Assembly (NCBI GenBank): GCA_021234155.1
Contig: JAJEKV010000003.1
Location: forward strand, 6,946,413 to 7,010,412
Direction: 5' to 3'
Source: Isoetes taiwanensis
Taxonomy: Eukaryota > Streptophyta > Lycopodiopsida > Isoetales > Isoetaceae
DNA length: 64,000 nucleotides
Part shown: positions 1-10,900 of the stretch, in pieces
How positions within the stretch are numbered: the first letter of the stretch is position 1
Layout of the letters: each line of letters opens with the position of its first letter
Made by a program: the position numbers and the translations under genes
The notes under the pieces: model-generated
Told to the model about the DNA's origin: nothing
The model's input: the letters and a program-made list of their open reading frames with translations, nothing else
Databases searched by the model: none

Positions 1-265
1 TGGAGTTGCCTATCATTAATGAAGGTGGTTGACGTCCAATATTCTCCATAATTATACCAAATTCTCCCGAAATCTTGGCACATTTTGAACTCTCCTCAAT
101 CGATCAAACATGACTCCTGGATTCTACCTCAAGGAAAACTTGCCCCAAATCGATTATAGCTGCTCCTTAAATCAAATGCATGTCAAGAATCAAATGTATC
201 TTGAAGAAATTGAAATCCCTTTCCTTCAAGCAGTAATATAAATCTGGTTAATAATCTGATTTTTC
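1..265. other. 5' flank, no gene recognised
   Basis: AT-rich sequence with no convincing reading frame. The end of the stretch has a splice-acceptor-like GTGCAG at 266-271, just before coding-like sequence begins, so this could be the intron or leader of the gene that follows. Confidence 0.4.
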
Positions 266-2582
266 GTGCAGGATATTGTATCCCCTTTCTGCAAAATGGA
301 TCGATGTCTTAAAGCACCAGTTGAAGAAGAAACTATGGAAGAAGTATTGGACTCTCATGCAAGCACTTCGAGGTCATCAAAGGGTTCATATTCCAATCCT
401 CCTGTTGATGAAGTTTCGGAAAGCACTGTTACAGCCAGGCAAAGAAAATTGAAACAGAGGGTTTGTAGGGTGGATACGTGACAAAGCCAATTAGAAGAAA
501 GGTGAATGCTGCTGTAAATCTCATAATGAATGAGGTATCTAATTTGACTCCAAAACAACAAAGTATATTTGCAAGAAGATTATTGCAGGACAAAAGATTG
601 CAATTCCTATTTGAGCCAGTCATTGGAAGGCCTCAAGAGGCTATCGTGAAAACAAATCTGGTAAAGAATTTAAAGGATGGCCTCCAAGATGTCAAGCATG
701 CAAATAGCAATGACAAACTTGTTGCAAAGCATTCTGTACTATCTATGGTGGTTGGAGAGAAAAGAGAATTACAGAAGACTTCATTAGCAGCTAAGTTGCT
801 GAAAATACATCCTAGAAATATGAAACTAGCAGTGGAGAGAAGGAAAAGAATGTGACTAGGTGGAACAAATATGTGGGCATTAGCAGGTCGAAATCCAAGA
901 ACAAATACTGTAGATCAGGCTATGAAGGATATGGTTGCTCAGTTTTGGTTAGATAACTCAAAGGTTTCACCAAAAATTAGAGATGTGTATCCAGAGGTTC
1001 GGATTGGGCTTAGGCAATTTGAATACTTAAAACCTTCTTGCATTAGAAAGCTAAAGGAAAGAAACACATGTTGTTGCGTGAAACATGAGCAATCAGATCT
1101 GTACAAGCAGGCATTTAATTTGATGAGGTCAAGACTCCATGAAAATTGTTCGTGTAATTGCGGTGTGTGCGTATCTGAAGCTCATGCTGGGATATGTCAA
1201 GCCAAGAACAAGACATTTGATAATATTAGCACATTTTAGCGGGCTATGGTATGTGACAGAGCAGCAGGCAACGAGTGGCATAAGCTACAATGTATCAAAT
1301 CAGATTGTGGAAATTGTGGGAAACAATTAATTGAGTTGTGTCCAAGAGAATACAATGAGCAGATTGATCAAACGCTTGATTGGCAAGTCTATGGTTACGT
1401 TAATGAGCCCTCGAAGAAAGGAACTTCACGAAGACTAAAGCTAATTGACAAGAAAGGCAGCTCCAGTAATATGTTGGATAACATGTTTGATCATATGTCG
1501 AAGTTTGTATATCATAACTTTGTGGCACATTGGCAGAGCAAACAATTCAAGGAATCTATGAAGAGTCTTCGTGATGATACCGTATTATCAATTGTTGATT
1601 TCTCGGAGAATTATACTTTGAAGCCATTCAACGAGATTCAAGCACAACATTGGTACAATGAACAAATCAGCATATTGGTCCATATCGCGATGTTCAAGGT
1701 AAAGGGTAAAATGAGGAAATGTGTGCACTTCTTTATTTCAGATGACAAAATACATGATACCCACTTTGTACAAAAAGCATTCAAGATGCACCTCAATTGG
1801 CTGAAAGAAAATGGTGCTGGCCATATGAAATACCACTTAGTTTGGTCTGACGGGTGTGCAGCCCAATTCAAGTCGAGAAGAGCATTCTATCATGTAACTA
1901 GGTATCATCAACAACATAAGAACAGAATGCACTGGAATTTCTTTGGCTCAGGACATGGGAAGGGCACACATGACGGAGAAGGAGCCATAGCCAAACTATG
2001 GCTTGAGGCAGAACAAAGAAAAAAGGATGGGAAAGTGATAAAAAATACAGAAACTGCATGTGAGGTTCTTGAAGAGAAAATTTCTGATGTGTCTGACATT
2101 GACCGTCCTCAAAGATTTGATGTGCTCCCAGTGAAAGGGGTGCAATCTCTTCATTGCGTATCATCCATAGATCCAAATGATCCAACAAAGTTAATGTGTA
2201 GAATGATCCAACAAAGTTAATGTGAGAATGCTGATCATTGTGGCAGGTGGGAGTTGAGAAAACTAGAGCCTAAAAATAGGGACAATGTTGAAGAAGATGG
2301 GTATGAGGCAGAGGACTTGTGGGCAAATGACGTGGACGATGTGGATCAGGTTGGAGATTATTTTGCATCATTCACATCCCCAGACAATTATGAAAGGGTC
2401 CCTTATTATCTCATCCAGTGCGCAGAAGTGAAACATGCCCTCGAAGAAGACACCACAGATGACTATGGAAATGAATTTTATTGTGGTAATGAAGTTATAG
2501 CTGGTAACTACTTTGACTTGATTCCTGGTTGCCATCAAAAGTACAGGCTTATTCAAGGAAAGAAAGTTCTTGTCCATCCCGA
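266..2582 (+). pseudogene. transposon-derived gene with SDG...SHGKG-type motifs, 5' part
   Basis: I recognise the style of this protein but not a named gene. From about 478 one frame runs to the copia insertion, broken by stops at 853-855, 1237-1239 and 2218-2220; a short leader ORF (266-481) is in another frame. The 324-residue stretch at 1246-2220 has VDFSENY, WSDGCAAQFKS and FFGSGHGKGTHDGEG, spaced like acidic catalytic motifs of a DDE-type nuclease. Similar proteins occur scattered through plants and animals as uncharacterised, probably transposon-derived genes. A Cys-rich stretch precedes it (CSCNCGVC near 1151-1174) and CENADHCGRWEL follows near 2221. The stop at 2218 comes from a roughly 25-bp direct duplication (2176-2201 and 2202-2226). 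Transposase identity is inferred from motif style only. The 3' end continues at 7814, behind the copia element. Confidence 0.6.
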
Positions 2583-3025
2583 TGTTAGAAAATGTGGTAT
2601 CATCACATGTGTGGAATTCAAGCTGTACATTTAGAGTACATTGATATACATTAGATACATTGATGTACATTAGAGTACATTGGAAGTACATATGTACATC
2701 TCTGGCCTTTGGCCTTCTGTTTCCGGCTGTTGGCCCTTCAGTGCCATACAGAACATTAATGTATAAATAGTGGAACTCTGTGCAATGGAGAACACCAGGG
2801 ACAGAGATCAAGGTCGAGATCGACTGGTAATGAAGAATTCATCTTGATAGTTTCCTTTCTGTATTGATATTGTTGAGCTCGAGTATGAGTTAACGGTTTA
2901 AACATGTCATTGAACTTATTCGCTCATACAATAACTAGTGGTTGTGTATCTAGTGGTTGATCATTTTATCTTGATCATTGATTGAATACTTGCAAGTGTT
3001 GATATAGTGATACATAAAATTAACA
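2583..3025 (+). repeat. 5' LTR of copia element
   Basis: 443 bp, TG...CA. It carries TATA-like TATAAATAG near 2761-2769 and short tandem TACATT/AGAGTACATT repeats near 2628-2680, probably the U3 promoter region. It matches the 3' LTR apart from an extra 7 bp near 2970. Confidence 0.93.
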
Positions 3026-3027
3026 TT

Positions 3028-3040
3028 TGGTATCAGAGCC
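3028..3040 (+). promoter_or_regulatory. primer-binding site (initiator Met tRNA)
   Basis: TGGTATCAGAGCC two bases behind the 5' LTR. This is the usual minus-strand primer site of plant copia elements. Confidence 0.93.
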
Positions 3041-3062
3041 ACCTTGCAGTTGACATTAAATC

Positions 3063-4085
3063 ATGTCAAGCCGTTTTGGAGCAAGTCTACTGAGTACAGT
3101 AGAGGTGTATAAAGGAGGACCTGAGTTTCAGGTGTGGAAGGATGCTATCAAGCATATTTTGGGGGTAGAAGAGTTATGGGATCTTGTTGATCCACTAGGA
3201 GCAGGAGTAGCAATGCGGTGCGTAAAATGTTACACCAGCAAGGTCAAGTAATGCTGGTTCCCCAAACACTCGAAGTTTTGCTGCAGCTGCAGGATCTGCA
3301 GGTACAACCTCTGGAGGAACTTCTGGTACAGTGAGCAGTGGTGGAGGTAGATCCAGTCATGCAAGACAAATGGAGGCACAAGGCATTATCACCTGTAAGG
3401 TTAGTGCCACTATAAGATTGAAGCTCAGAAATAAAAATGCCAAAGAGATGTGGATTTTCTTGCTCAAACATTATGAAGAGAAAAGCTCCTCATAAAATTG
3501 ACCTATTAGAGAATGAGTTAAGGAAGCTAAAATTGAAGGAAGAAAATGATGTTTCAGACTTCTTTAACAATTTTGATAATATTGTAGCAGACCTAAGTGG
3601 TGCAGGGGTAAATCTAACTGAAAGATATCAAGTGTTAGCTATTGCTAGATCTGTTAGTGAAAATGAGCAACTTGCAATGTTCATAAGAAACATGGCTAAA
3701 AATAGGGAGGAAGCAGAAAATATCATAAGGACTGAGGCAGAACAAAAGAAAATGCTAAAGGGTGACGATGATGAGGTCGCGTAAATTCTCTTTCTTTGGA
3801 AAAAGGAACAAAGAAACATGTTTTACCTGTCATGAACCTGGTCACTATAAGAATGCATGCCCAAAATTGAAAAAAGAATTCCATTGCTTCAATTGTGGAG
3901 GAAAGGGGCATTCAGCAGCCAAATGTCCAACTCCAAAAGATTATGGAAGAGGGAAAAGTGGCCCCAGCGTAAGGGGAGGCGAAATCCAAGCACAAATCAA
4001 GGAGGAAGAAGAGTGCTGGAGCCTTTGTGGCAACAAGAGATGGAAAAGAAAGAAATGCATGAAACTAAAGATGAGGAAGAGGTAA
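3063..4085 (+). pseudogene. copia Gag region (UBN2-like core and two zinc knuckles), broken frame
   Basis: The start ATG at 3063 opens a typical copia Gag N-terminus (YKGGPEFQVWKDAI), which stops at 3249. The capsid-like part reappears at 3437-3784 with LKLKEENDVSDFFNNFDNI and an alpha-helical stretch of UBN2 type. Two CCHC zinc knuckles follow in another frame near 3800-3940: CFTCHEPGHYKNAC and CFNCGGKGHSAAKC. Gag packages the element RNA into cytoplasmic particles. At least two frame changes separate these pieces, so as written no full Gag can be made. The protease expected between the knuckles and the integrase is only weakly visible (VDSG-like remnant near 4146-4160). Confidence 0.85.
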
Positions 4086-4399
4086 AAGTGTGCTTTGTCT
4101 ATCTCTTGTAGAAAAGAAGCTAATGTTAAAACCGGTGTGCTTGTAGTTGATAGTGGATTTGAGAGATCATGGAGTTCAAAACTCGATCCGCTCAAGAATT
4201 TGGAAGGATCTTATGCCAAAACATCCAAGTAGGAAATGGAGAACTCCAAAGCATAGAAGGAAGAGGTCTGCTTTGCGGTGACGGATCTTCAAGGAAAAAT
4301 AGTGGATATTGAAAATGTTTTGTGTGTACCAACTTTGATAAAGAATCTTATTTTGTTAGCCAACTAGTTGATTTGGGTTACAAGGTCACTTTTGACACC

Positions 4400-5850
4400 A
4401 AAGCATGTACTATTTTCCTTGAAATGAATTAAAGTTTTATGCAAAACGTGTTGGAAACTTGTTTCAATTGAATAGCACACAAAATGACAAAGGAGAAAAT
4501 AATGCATGTTTTAAAATGACAATTTGGCATAATAGGTTGGCTCATACTCATTGCAATAATATTAAGTTTTTGAGCAAAAAGGATGGCTGGATTTGTGAGC
4601 AAAGGGGAAATCAAAAGTTCTTTTGTGAAGGGTGTTTGCTTGGGAAGATTAACAGATTACCCTTTCCAAAATCTGGAAAAAGAGCAAATGGTATTCTTGA
4701 GCTTGTACACACTGATATTTGTGGACCCCTAAATGTGAGGGGAAGAACAAATAAGAGATATTTCATCTCTTTCATAGATGACTATAGCAGAAAGTGCAAA
4801 ATATATTGTCTTGGGAAGAAGTCACAAGCATTTGTTGCATTTAAACAGTATGTGAAAGAAGTTGAAAGAGAAACTGGAAAGAAAATTAAGTGTGTAAGGT
4901 CAGATAGGGGAGGGGAATTTCTCTCTGCAAAATTCAAACTTTTTTGCATAGCAAATGGAATCAAACGACAATTGACATGCATGTATAGCCCCTCGCCAGA
5001 ATGGAGTTGCAGAAAGGAAAAATAGGACTGTTCTTGATGCCATAAGATCTATGATTAAACATTCAGGGCTGCCAAACTACCTATGGGAAGAAGCCTTAAA
5101 AACTGCCATCACTATACAAAACAAGTTGCCATCAGCTAGTCTAAAAGGAAATGTGCCAGACCTAATTTGGTCAGACTCAAAAGGGAAAGTAGACTTCAGC
5201 ATGCTCAGAACATATGGTTGCCTAGCAGTAGCACATGTACCTTCTGAACTAAGGCAGAAATTGGATGACAAAGGCCAAATGGGTTTCCTGGTTGGATATG
5301 ATGAAGAATCAAAGGGGTATAGGCTATTTATTCCAAAGGATAAATCCATAATTATAAGCAGGGATGTAATCTTTTATGAAGAAATTCTGTACAAAGATAG
5401 ACATAATGTAAAGCCTGCGGAAATAAAGATAGAAAAAGAAGTCACTACAGAGGACTGTAAGGCAGACACAGATGGCCGAGAAATGGAGACAACACATTAT
5501 GATTCTGAGTCGGATAGTGAAAATGCAGAAGAAAATAATGATCAAACACCCATGGAAGAGCAAGAGAATAAAGAAGTAGTAAAGGATGCATTTGTGAAAA
5601 GGAGAAAGACTCAGGTAGAAAGACTTTTGGAAGATGCACAAATAAATAACAATGAATATGGAAGGTCAGCAACTGGAAGAAGTAAAAGACTTGAAAAATT
5701 AGAACTGCTGGACACTGAGCATGAATATGAGCAGATCATGGCCATTTTGGAGGATGTAATAATTCCTAAGTCATATGAAGAAGCACTGGACTCTGGAGAT
5801 AAGGAGAGATGGGTAAAAGCAATGGAGGAGGAATTAGAATCCTTCAAAAC
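4400..5850 (+). pseudogene. copia Pol: integrase part, broken frame
   Basis: The frame at 4459-5025 holds the GAG-pre-integrase zinc-binding part (WHNRLAHTHCNN ... CEGCLLGK, the HHCC pattern) and the integrase core with catalytic Asp residues in HTDICGP and VRSDRGGEF. A frame change near 4985 precedes the third catalytic residue, the Glu of the conserved NGVAERKN motif, which is read in the next frame. The integrase C-terminal part and the link to reverse transcriptase continue at 5051-5857, including the acidic spacer near 5450-5560 and the SYEEAL...WVKAMEEE motif that usually opens copia reverse transcriptase. The stop at 5855-5857 interrupts just behind that. Confidence 0.9.
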
Positions 5851-5857
5851 CACGTAA

Positions 5858-7315
5858 ACATATGACCTTGTTACCAAACCAAATTTATTTGAAATGCCAT
5901 TGGGAGCAAGTGGATTTTTAAAGTAAAAAAAATAATGTCGATGGGAGTCAAAAATTTAAGGCTAGACTTGTGGCTCAAGGATATACTCGAGAGAAAAAGG
6001 GAAAAGACTATGATGAGACCTACTCACCAATTGTAAAGCTCACGAGCATTAGAGTCTTCGCTAGCAATGGGGAGCGACCTTGAACTGGAATTACACCACA
6101 TGGATGTCAAAACAGCTTTCTGAATGCAAAATTGGATGAGGATGTTTACATGAGGCAGCCACCGTGGTATGAAGTAGATGAAAACAAGTTTTGGAAGTGA
6201 ACAAAATTTGTTTATGGATTGAAACAAGCTCCCGAGGGAATGGTACCTATGCATGGATAATTTTCTTAGAGATCGTGGTTTTGAAAAACTCAAAAATGAT
6301 GGTAACCTCTATAGATACTCGCTGGAGAAAAATTTTGCATTATTGCTCTTTATGTAGATGATTGTATAATGGCAAAGCAAATTGTGAAAAGATATTGGTA
6401 CAATCAGTAAACAAATTCTCAAGAACAAGGTTCCATATGACACCTTTGGTGAATTACATCAATTTCTCGGGAATAGAGGTAACAAGAGACAAAAGTAAAA
6501 ACTTATTACATTTAAAGCAAGGCAAGCATATTGACAATATGCTAAAAAGGTTTAATATGGCTGAGGCAAACCCAGTTAAAACCCCAATTGTTCCAGGGCA
6601 CAAATTAACAGCTGATGTGGCTATGAGCAAGGAGGAAATCACTGAAATGGAAGGGGTGCCATATAGGGCATTAGTTGGCTGTCTGTTGTATCTGTCTAAC
6701 AATACACGACCTGATATATCCTATGCTGTAAATATCCTTAGTAGAAGATGTCATAATCCAAGCAAAGCTCATTGGCTGGCAGGAAAGAGGATACTAAGGT
6801 ATTTGAAAGGCAGCAAAGAAAATGGAATAACATATGACTCACAGAATTTGAAGCTTGAATCATATAGTGATGCTGACTGGGCAGGAGACTTGAGCATGAG
6901 GAGATCAACTTCTGGATATGTAATTTTTCTAGCAGGAGGTCCAATCACATGGAGAAGCAAGAAGCAGAGTGCAGTGGCCATGTCTTCTGCAGAAGCAGAG
7001 TATGCTGCATCTTCTCTAGTGGCAAAGGAAACAGTTTGGTTAAGAAGACTATTGGATGAACTTGGATGCATACAAAATGGTCCTACAAACATCTTTACAG
7101 ATAGCCAAAGCTGCATGGCAATAGTCAGAAATCCAGTTGACCATGAAAGAACCAAGCACATAGAACTTAGTATGCATTTTATAAGGGACTTGGCAGCAAA
7201 GAAGATTATACAGATGGTGTATGTCAGTACAGCAAATCAAGTAGCAGATGTTTTCACTAAAGGACTCACTGAAGCAAAGTTTACACAGTTCAAGAACAGG
7301 ATGAATATTCAATAG
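5858..7315 (+). pseudogene. copia Pol: reverse transcriptase and RNase H, broken frame
   Basis: Reverse transcriptase motifs are scattered over several frames between 5858 and 6400: ARLVAQGYT, HHMDVK, YGLKQAP and the catalytic YVDD near 6352-6363. The last long frame (6362-7315, 317 residues) carries the end of the polymerase and a complete copia RNase H, with YSDADWAGD, the Glu of SSAEAEY, FTDSQS and VSTANQVADVFTKGL, ending normally at 7315. Most of the stops and shifts lie between 5855 and 6240. Close LTR identity combined with this many breaks is odd and suggests either copying in trans or read error. Confidence 0.9.
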
Positions 7316-7372
7316 AAATTGCAAACAACAGGTGCTTGAAACAATCTGCTGACACATGTGATGAAGGAGGAA

Positions 7373-7808
7373 TGTTAGAAAATGTGGTATCATCACATGT
7401 GTGGAATTCAAGCTGTACATTTAGAGTACATTGATATACATTAGATACATTGATGTACATTAGAGTACATTGGAAGTACATATGTACATCTCTGGCCTTT
7501 GGCCTTCTGTTTCCGGCTGTTGGCCCTTCAGTGCCATACAGAACATTAATGTATAAATAGTGGAACTCTGTGCAATGGAGAACACCAGGGACAGAGATCA
7601 AGGTCGAGATCGACTGGTAATGAAGAATTCATCTTGATAGTTTCCTTTCTGTATTGATATTGTTGAGCTCGAGTATGAGTTAACGGTTTAAACATGTCAT
7701 TGAACTTATTCGCTCATACAATAACTAGTGGTTGTGTATCTAGTGGTTGATCATTTTATCTTGATTGAATACTTGCAAGTGTTGATATAGTGATACATAA
7801 AATTAACA
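7373..7808 (+). repeat. 3' LTR of copia element
   Basis: 436 bp, TG...CA, the same as the 5' LTR except for a 7-bp gap. The polypurine tract is immediately upstream and the CCCGA target duplication immediately downstream. Confidence 0.93.
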
Positions 7809-7949
7809 CCCGAGTCAGTAATAGGGGTGAGATTTCCATTGGAGCTAGTCAAACATAAGATTAAAGGTACATCTTATGCATATGAACTGACTAAATATTG
7901 GCATGAAATGTTGCTGGAAAATTTGCCAGAGATTGTAGAATCTCTGTAA
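7809..7949 (+). pseudogene. transposon-derived gene, 3' part behind the copia insertion
   Basis: If the copia element and one CCCGA copy are taken out, the frame entering at 2582 continues without a break through FPLELVKHKIKG and ends at a TAA at 7947-7949. It adds about 45 residues after the split codon. This shows that the gene was open at this point when copia inserted, so the three upstream stops may be later changes or read errors. Confidence 0.75.
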
Positions 7950-8647
7950 TAAGTTAACCTGTTGTTGAAGTAACTTTTCTATGCACTAAGGCATGGACTT
8001 GCAAACGGAATGTAATCAGAATGTGTGTTCATGTAATCAGAATGTATTTTTATGTGATCAGAATGTGATCAGAATGTATCAGAATGTTGAAGGCAGCAGA
8101 AGGATATTGTTACATCCTTATCTGCTTCCTATCAAGCTTTCAAGGCTTTGATTATATCAGATTGCATTTGTGACATGAATAGAACATTGAAACTAATTAC
8201 TGATTTTTTACAAATGTGTTGTCCAAATCTCCCGATTTACTCTTCATTTTTTGTGAATGTGTTGTTGTTCAGATCTCACAAGAGGAGCATTCACTTAAAC
8301 GTGCATATTCACTTAAACAGATTGTCTTTTAAGGACAGAGTCCCTTTCTTAAAAACCTGATTCAAAGATTAACTTTCCATAAGCTGAAAATATAAGCCAA
8401 CAAAAAATACGAGACAAAGAGAACATATGACACTATATTATATCATATCTTCCCAAAGAAGGTTACATCAGATCTGTATACAGCCCAGCTTACAACCTTG
8501 CTTACAAAAAGCACGACAGGAACAAAAAGTAAACCCATAAAAAAGCTTGTAACAGAGTTTGTGCATCAGATGTCATGGAGGTTTCGGATTTCATATAACC
8601 TTAGAAAACAAAAAACATAAAGAAATTATAAGGCCGAAAAGGCACTA
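7950..8647. other. intergenic; no gene recognised
   Basis: AT-rich sequence. A short GAATGTgATCA-type repeat is seen near 8017-8085 (several copies of AATCAGAATGT). I find no supported coding sequence; the 70-residue frame at 8148-8360 has no recognisable features. Confidence 0.4.
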
Positions 8648-8911
8648 CTACTGTCCAGGATGAGGCATCCTCAGGTGCACGAAAAGATCATTGCCTTCTG
8701 CTAAAATTTTTATCTCCAAGAGGCGCTCCTCAGCAACTTCAAGTCGATCTACCCACTGCTGGACCTTATCAGAGACAGAAGCTCCTTGTCTTTGCATGCG
8801 CTCCACCTCCGAGCTCGAAAAATGAGCCACAATGGTCATTTTTGTGCCGGATCGACTGAAACCAATTGATTCATCAAGGGGTCTCTTGCTGGTGGTCTTG
8901 GTCCTGGCCAT
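8648..8911 (-). CDS. small unrecognised protein, helical, 87 residues
   Basis: The frame starts at ATG 8911 and reads MARTKTTSKRPLDES, then a helical Glu-rich stretch (VQQWVDRLEVAEERLLEIK), and stops at 8648. The basic N-terminus resembles the starts of some nuclear proteins, but I do not recognise a family. Even codon use and the lack of low-complexity sequence argue for a real or recently real exon. It may be the first exon of a longer gene, or a relic. The minisatellite lies about 200 bp upstream of its start. Confidence 0.35.
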   Translation of the reverse strand: MARTKTTSKRPLDESIGFSRSGTKMTIVAHFSSSEVERMQRQGASVSDKVQQWVDRLEVAEERLLEIKILAEGNDLFVHLRMPHPGQ

Positions 8912-9104
8912 GCTCGAAATCAGAAGAAGATCGGATTAGGAAGCTCGGATTCAGTTTGGTATCGAAAGAGAGGAAGACCAAGTTTATAGCTGCATGCATA
9001 AAGCTTGCCATAATGCTTGCCATAATGGCGTGTCTTTTAAGGGCTAATGTGTACTTTTACGGGACCATTGAACTTTGGACCATTGAACTTTTAGGGACCA
9101 TTGA

Positions 9105-10775
9105 ATTAAAGGAGGAATATTCCTTCATTCAATAAGGAATATTTCTTTTGAGACATTAAAGAATATTCCTTTGAATGCAATAAGGAATATTCCTTTGAAG
9201 GCAACAAGAAATATTCCTTTCGAGGCAATAATGAATATTCATGTGAAGGCATTAAGGAATATTCCTTTGAAGCCATTAAGGAATATTCCTCTAAAGGCAT
9301 TAAGGAATATTCAATTCCAAATGTAATAAGGAATATTCCTTTCAAGGCATTACGGAATATTCCTTTCAATGTAATAAGGAATATGCCTTTCGAGGCAATA
9401 AGGAATATTCCTTTCAAGGCATTAAGGAACATTCATCTCATTTCATTAAGGAATATTCCATTCCAAATGCAATAAGGAATATTCCTTTGAAGGCAACAAG
9501 GAATATTCCTTTCGAGGCATTAAGGAATATTCCTTTCAATGCATTAAGGAACATTCATCTCATTTCATTAGGAATATTCCATTCCAAATGCAATAAAGAA
9601 TATTCCTTTGAAGGCAACAAGGAATATTCCTTTTGAGGCATTAAGGAATATTCCTTTAAATCCTTTAAGGAATATTCCTTTAAATCCATTAAGGAATATT
9701 CCTCTGAAGGCATTAAGAAATATTCAATTCCAAATGTAATAAGGAATATTCCTTTCAAGGCATTAAGGAATATTCCTTTCAATGTAATAAGGAATATGCC
9801 TTTCGAGGCAATAAGGAATATTCCTTTCAAGGCATTAAGGAACATTCATCTCATTTCATTAAGGAATATTCCATACCAAATGCAATAAGGAATATTCCTT
9901 TGAAGGCAACAAGGAATATTCCTTTCGAGGCATTAAGGAATATTCCTTTCAATGCATTAAGGAACATTCATCTCATTTTATTAAGGAATATTCCATTCCA
10001 AATGCAATAAGGAATATTCCTTTGAAGGCAACAAGGAATATTTCTTTCGAGGCATTAAGGAATACTCCTTTCGAGGCATTAAGGAATATTCCTTTCAATG
10101 TAATAAGGAATATTCCTCTCAATGCATTAAGGAACATTCATCTCATTAAGGAATATTCCCTCTCATTAAGGAATATTCCATTCAAGGCATCAAGGAATAT
10201 TCCTTCCGAGGCATTAAGGAATATTCCTTTGAATGCAATAAGGAATATTCCTCTCCAGGCATTAAGGAATATTCCTTTCACTGTATTAAGGAATATTCCT
10301 TTCGATGCAGTAAGGAATATTCCTTTCGAGGCATTCCATTCCAAATGCCATAAGGAATATTCCTTTGAATGCATTAAGGAACATTCATCTCATTCATTAA
10401 GGAATATTCCATTCCAAATGCAATAAGGAATATTCCTTTCGAGGCGTTAAAGAATATTCCTTTCAATGTAATAAGTGATATTCCTTTCGAGGCATTAAGG
10501 AATATTCCTTTCATGGCGTTAAAGAATATTTCTGTCAATGCATTAAGGAATATTCCTTTCAATGTAATAAGGAATATTCCTTTCGAGGCATTAAGGAATA
10601 TTCCTTTCGAGGCGTTAAGGAATATTCCTGTCAAGGCATTAAGGAATATTTCTTTCAATGTAATAAGGAATATTCCTTTCAAGGCATTAAGAAATATTCA
10701 TGTCAAGGCAGTAAGGAATATACCTTTCATTCAAGGCATTAAGGAATATTCCATTCCAAATGCAATAAGGAATGT
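9105..10775. repeat. palindromic 24-bp minisatellite
   Basis: About 65-70 copies of a unit of about 24 bp built on the perfect palindrome AAGGAATATTCCTT, joined by variable GAGGCATT/AAGGCAAC/AATGTAAT spacers. A longer higher-order pattern recurs, marked by AACATTCATCTCATTTCATT near 9427, 9549, 9841 and 9963. Because 24 is a multiple of three, the array is open in several frames on both strands and spells eight-residue repeats such as NIPFEALR (plus) and KGIFLNAS (minus). I regard these reading frames as by-products, not genes. RNA from either strand could fold back on itself many times. Confidence 0.95.
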
Positions 10776-10883
10776 ACAAAAATGCAATTTGTACTTCTAT
10801 TTGTGTAAGGTTTCAAAGGTTACATAATATCACACATATTTGTAGAAGGGTTTTTCACAAAACATATCACAACTAGAAAAAGT

Positions 10884-10900
10884 GCCCAGCGTTGCTGGGC
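10884..10900 (-). terminator. Helitron 3' subterminal hairpin
   Basis: GCCCAGC and GCTGGGC arms around GTT, 7 bases inside the CTAG end on the minus strand. In Helitrons this hairpin is thought to signal the end of rolling-circle transfer. Confidence 0.85.

Larger units (their letters stand above)
2583..7808 (+). mobile_element. Ty1/copia LTR retrotransposon, complete ends
   Basis: Both LTRs start TG and end CA (2583-3025 and 7373-7808). The 5-bp target duplication CCCGA lies at 2578-2582 and 7809-7813. A primer-binding site complementary to initiator Met tRNA (TGGTATCAGAGCC) is at 3028-3040, and a purine tract (GATGAAGGAGGAA) stands directly before the 3' LTR. Domain order is Gag, two zinc knuckles, integrase, reverse transcriptase, RNase H, the order that defines copia. 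The LTRs differ only by one 7-bp indel, so the insertion is recent. The inner reading frame is nevertheless broken many times; several breaks sit at CAG/CTG-like sites and may be sequencing error. The element lies in sense orientation inside the transposon-derived gene that starts at 266. Confidence 0.96.

Noticed and set aside
9106-10827. Long open frames of 78-134 residues on both strands across the minisatellite
   Set aside because: They follow mechanically from a 24-bp repeat without stops; the peptides are pure eight-residue repeats.
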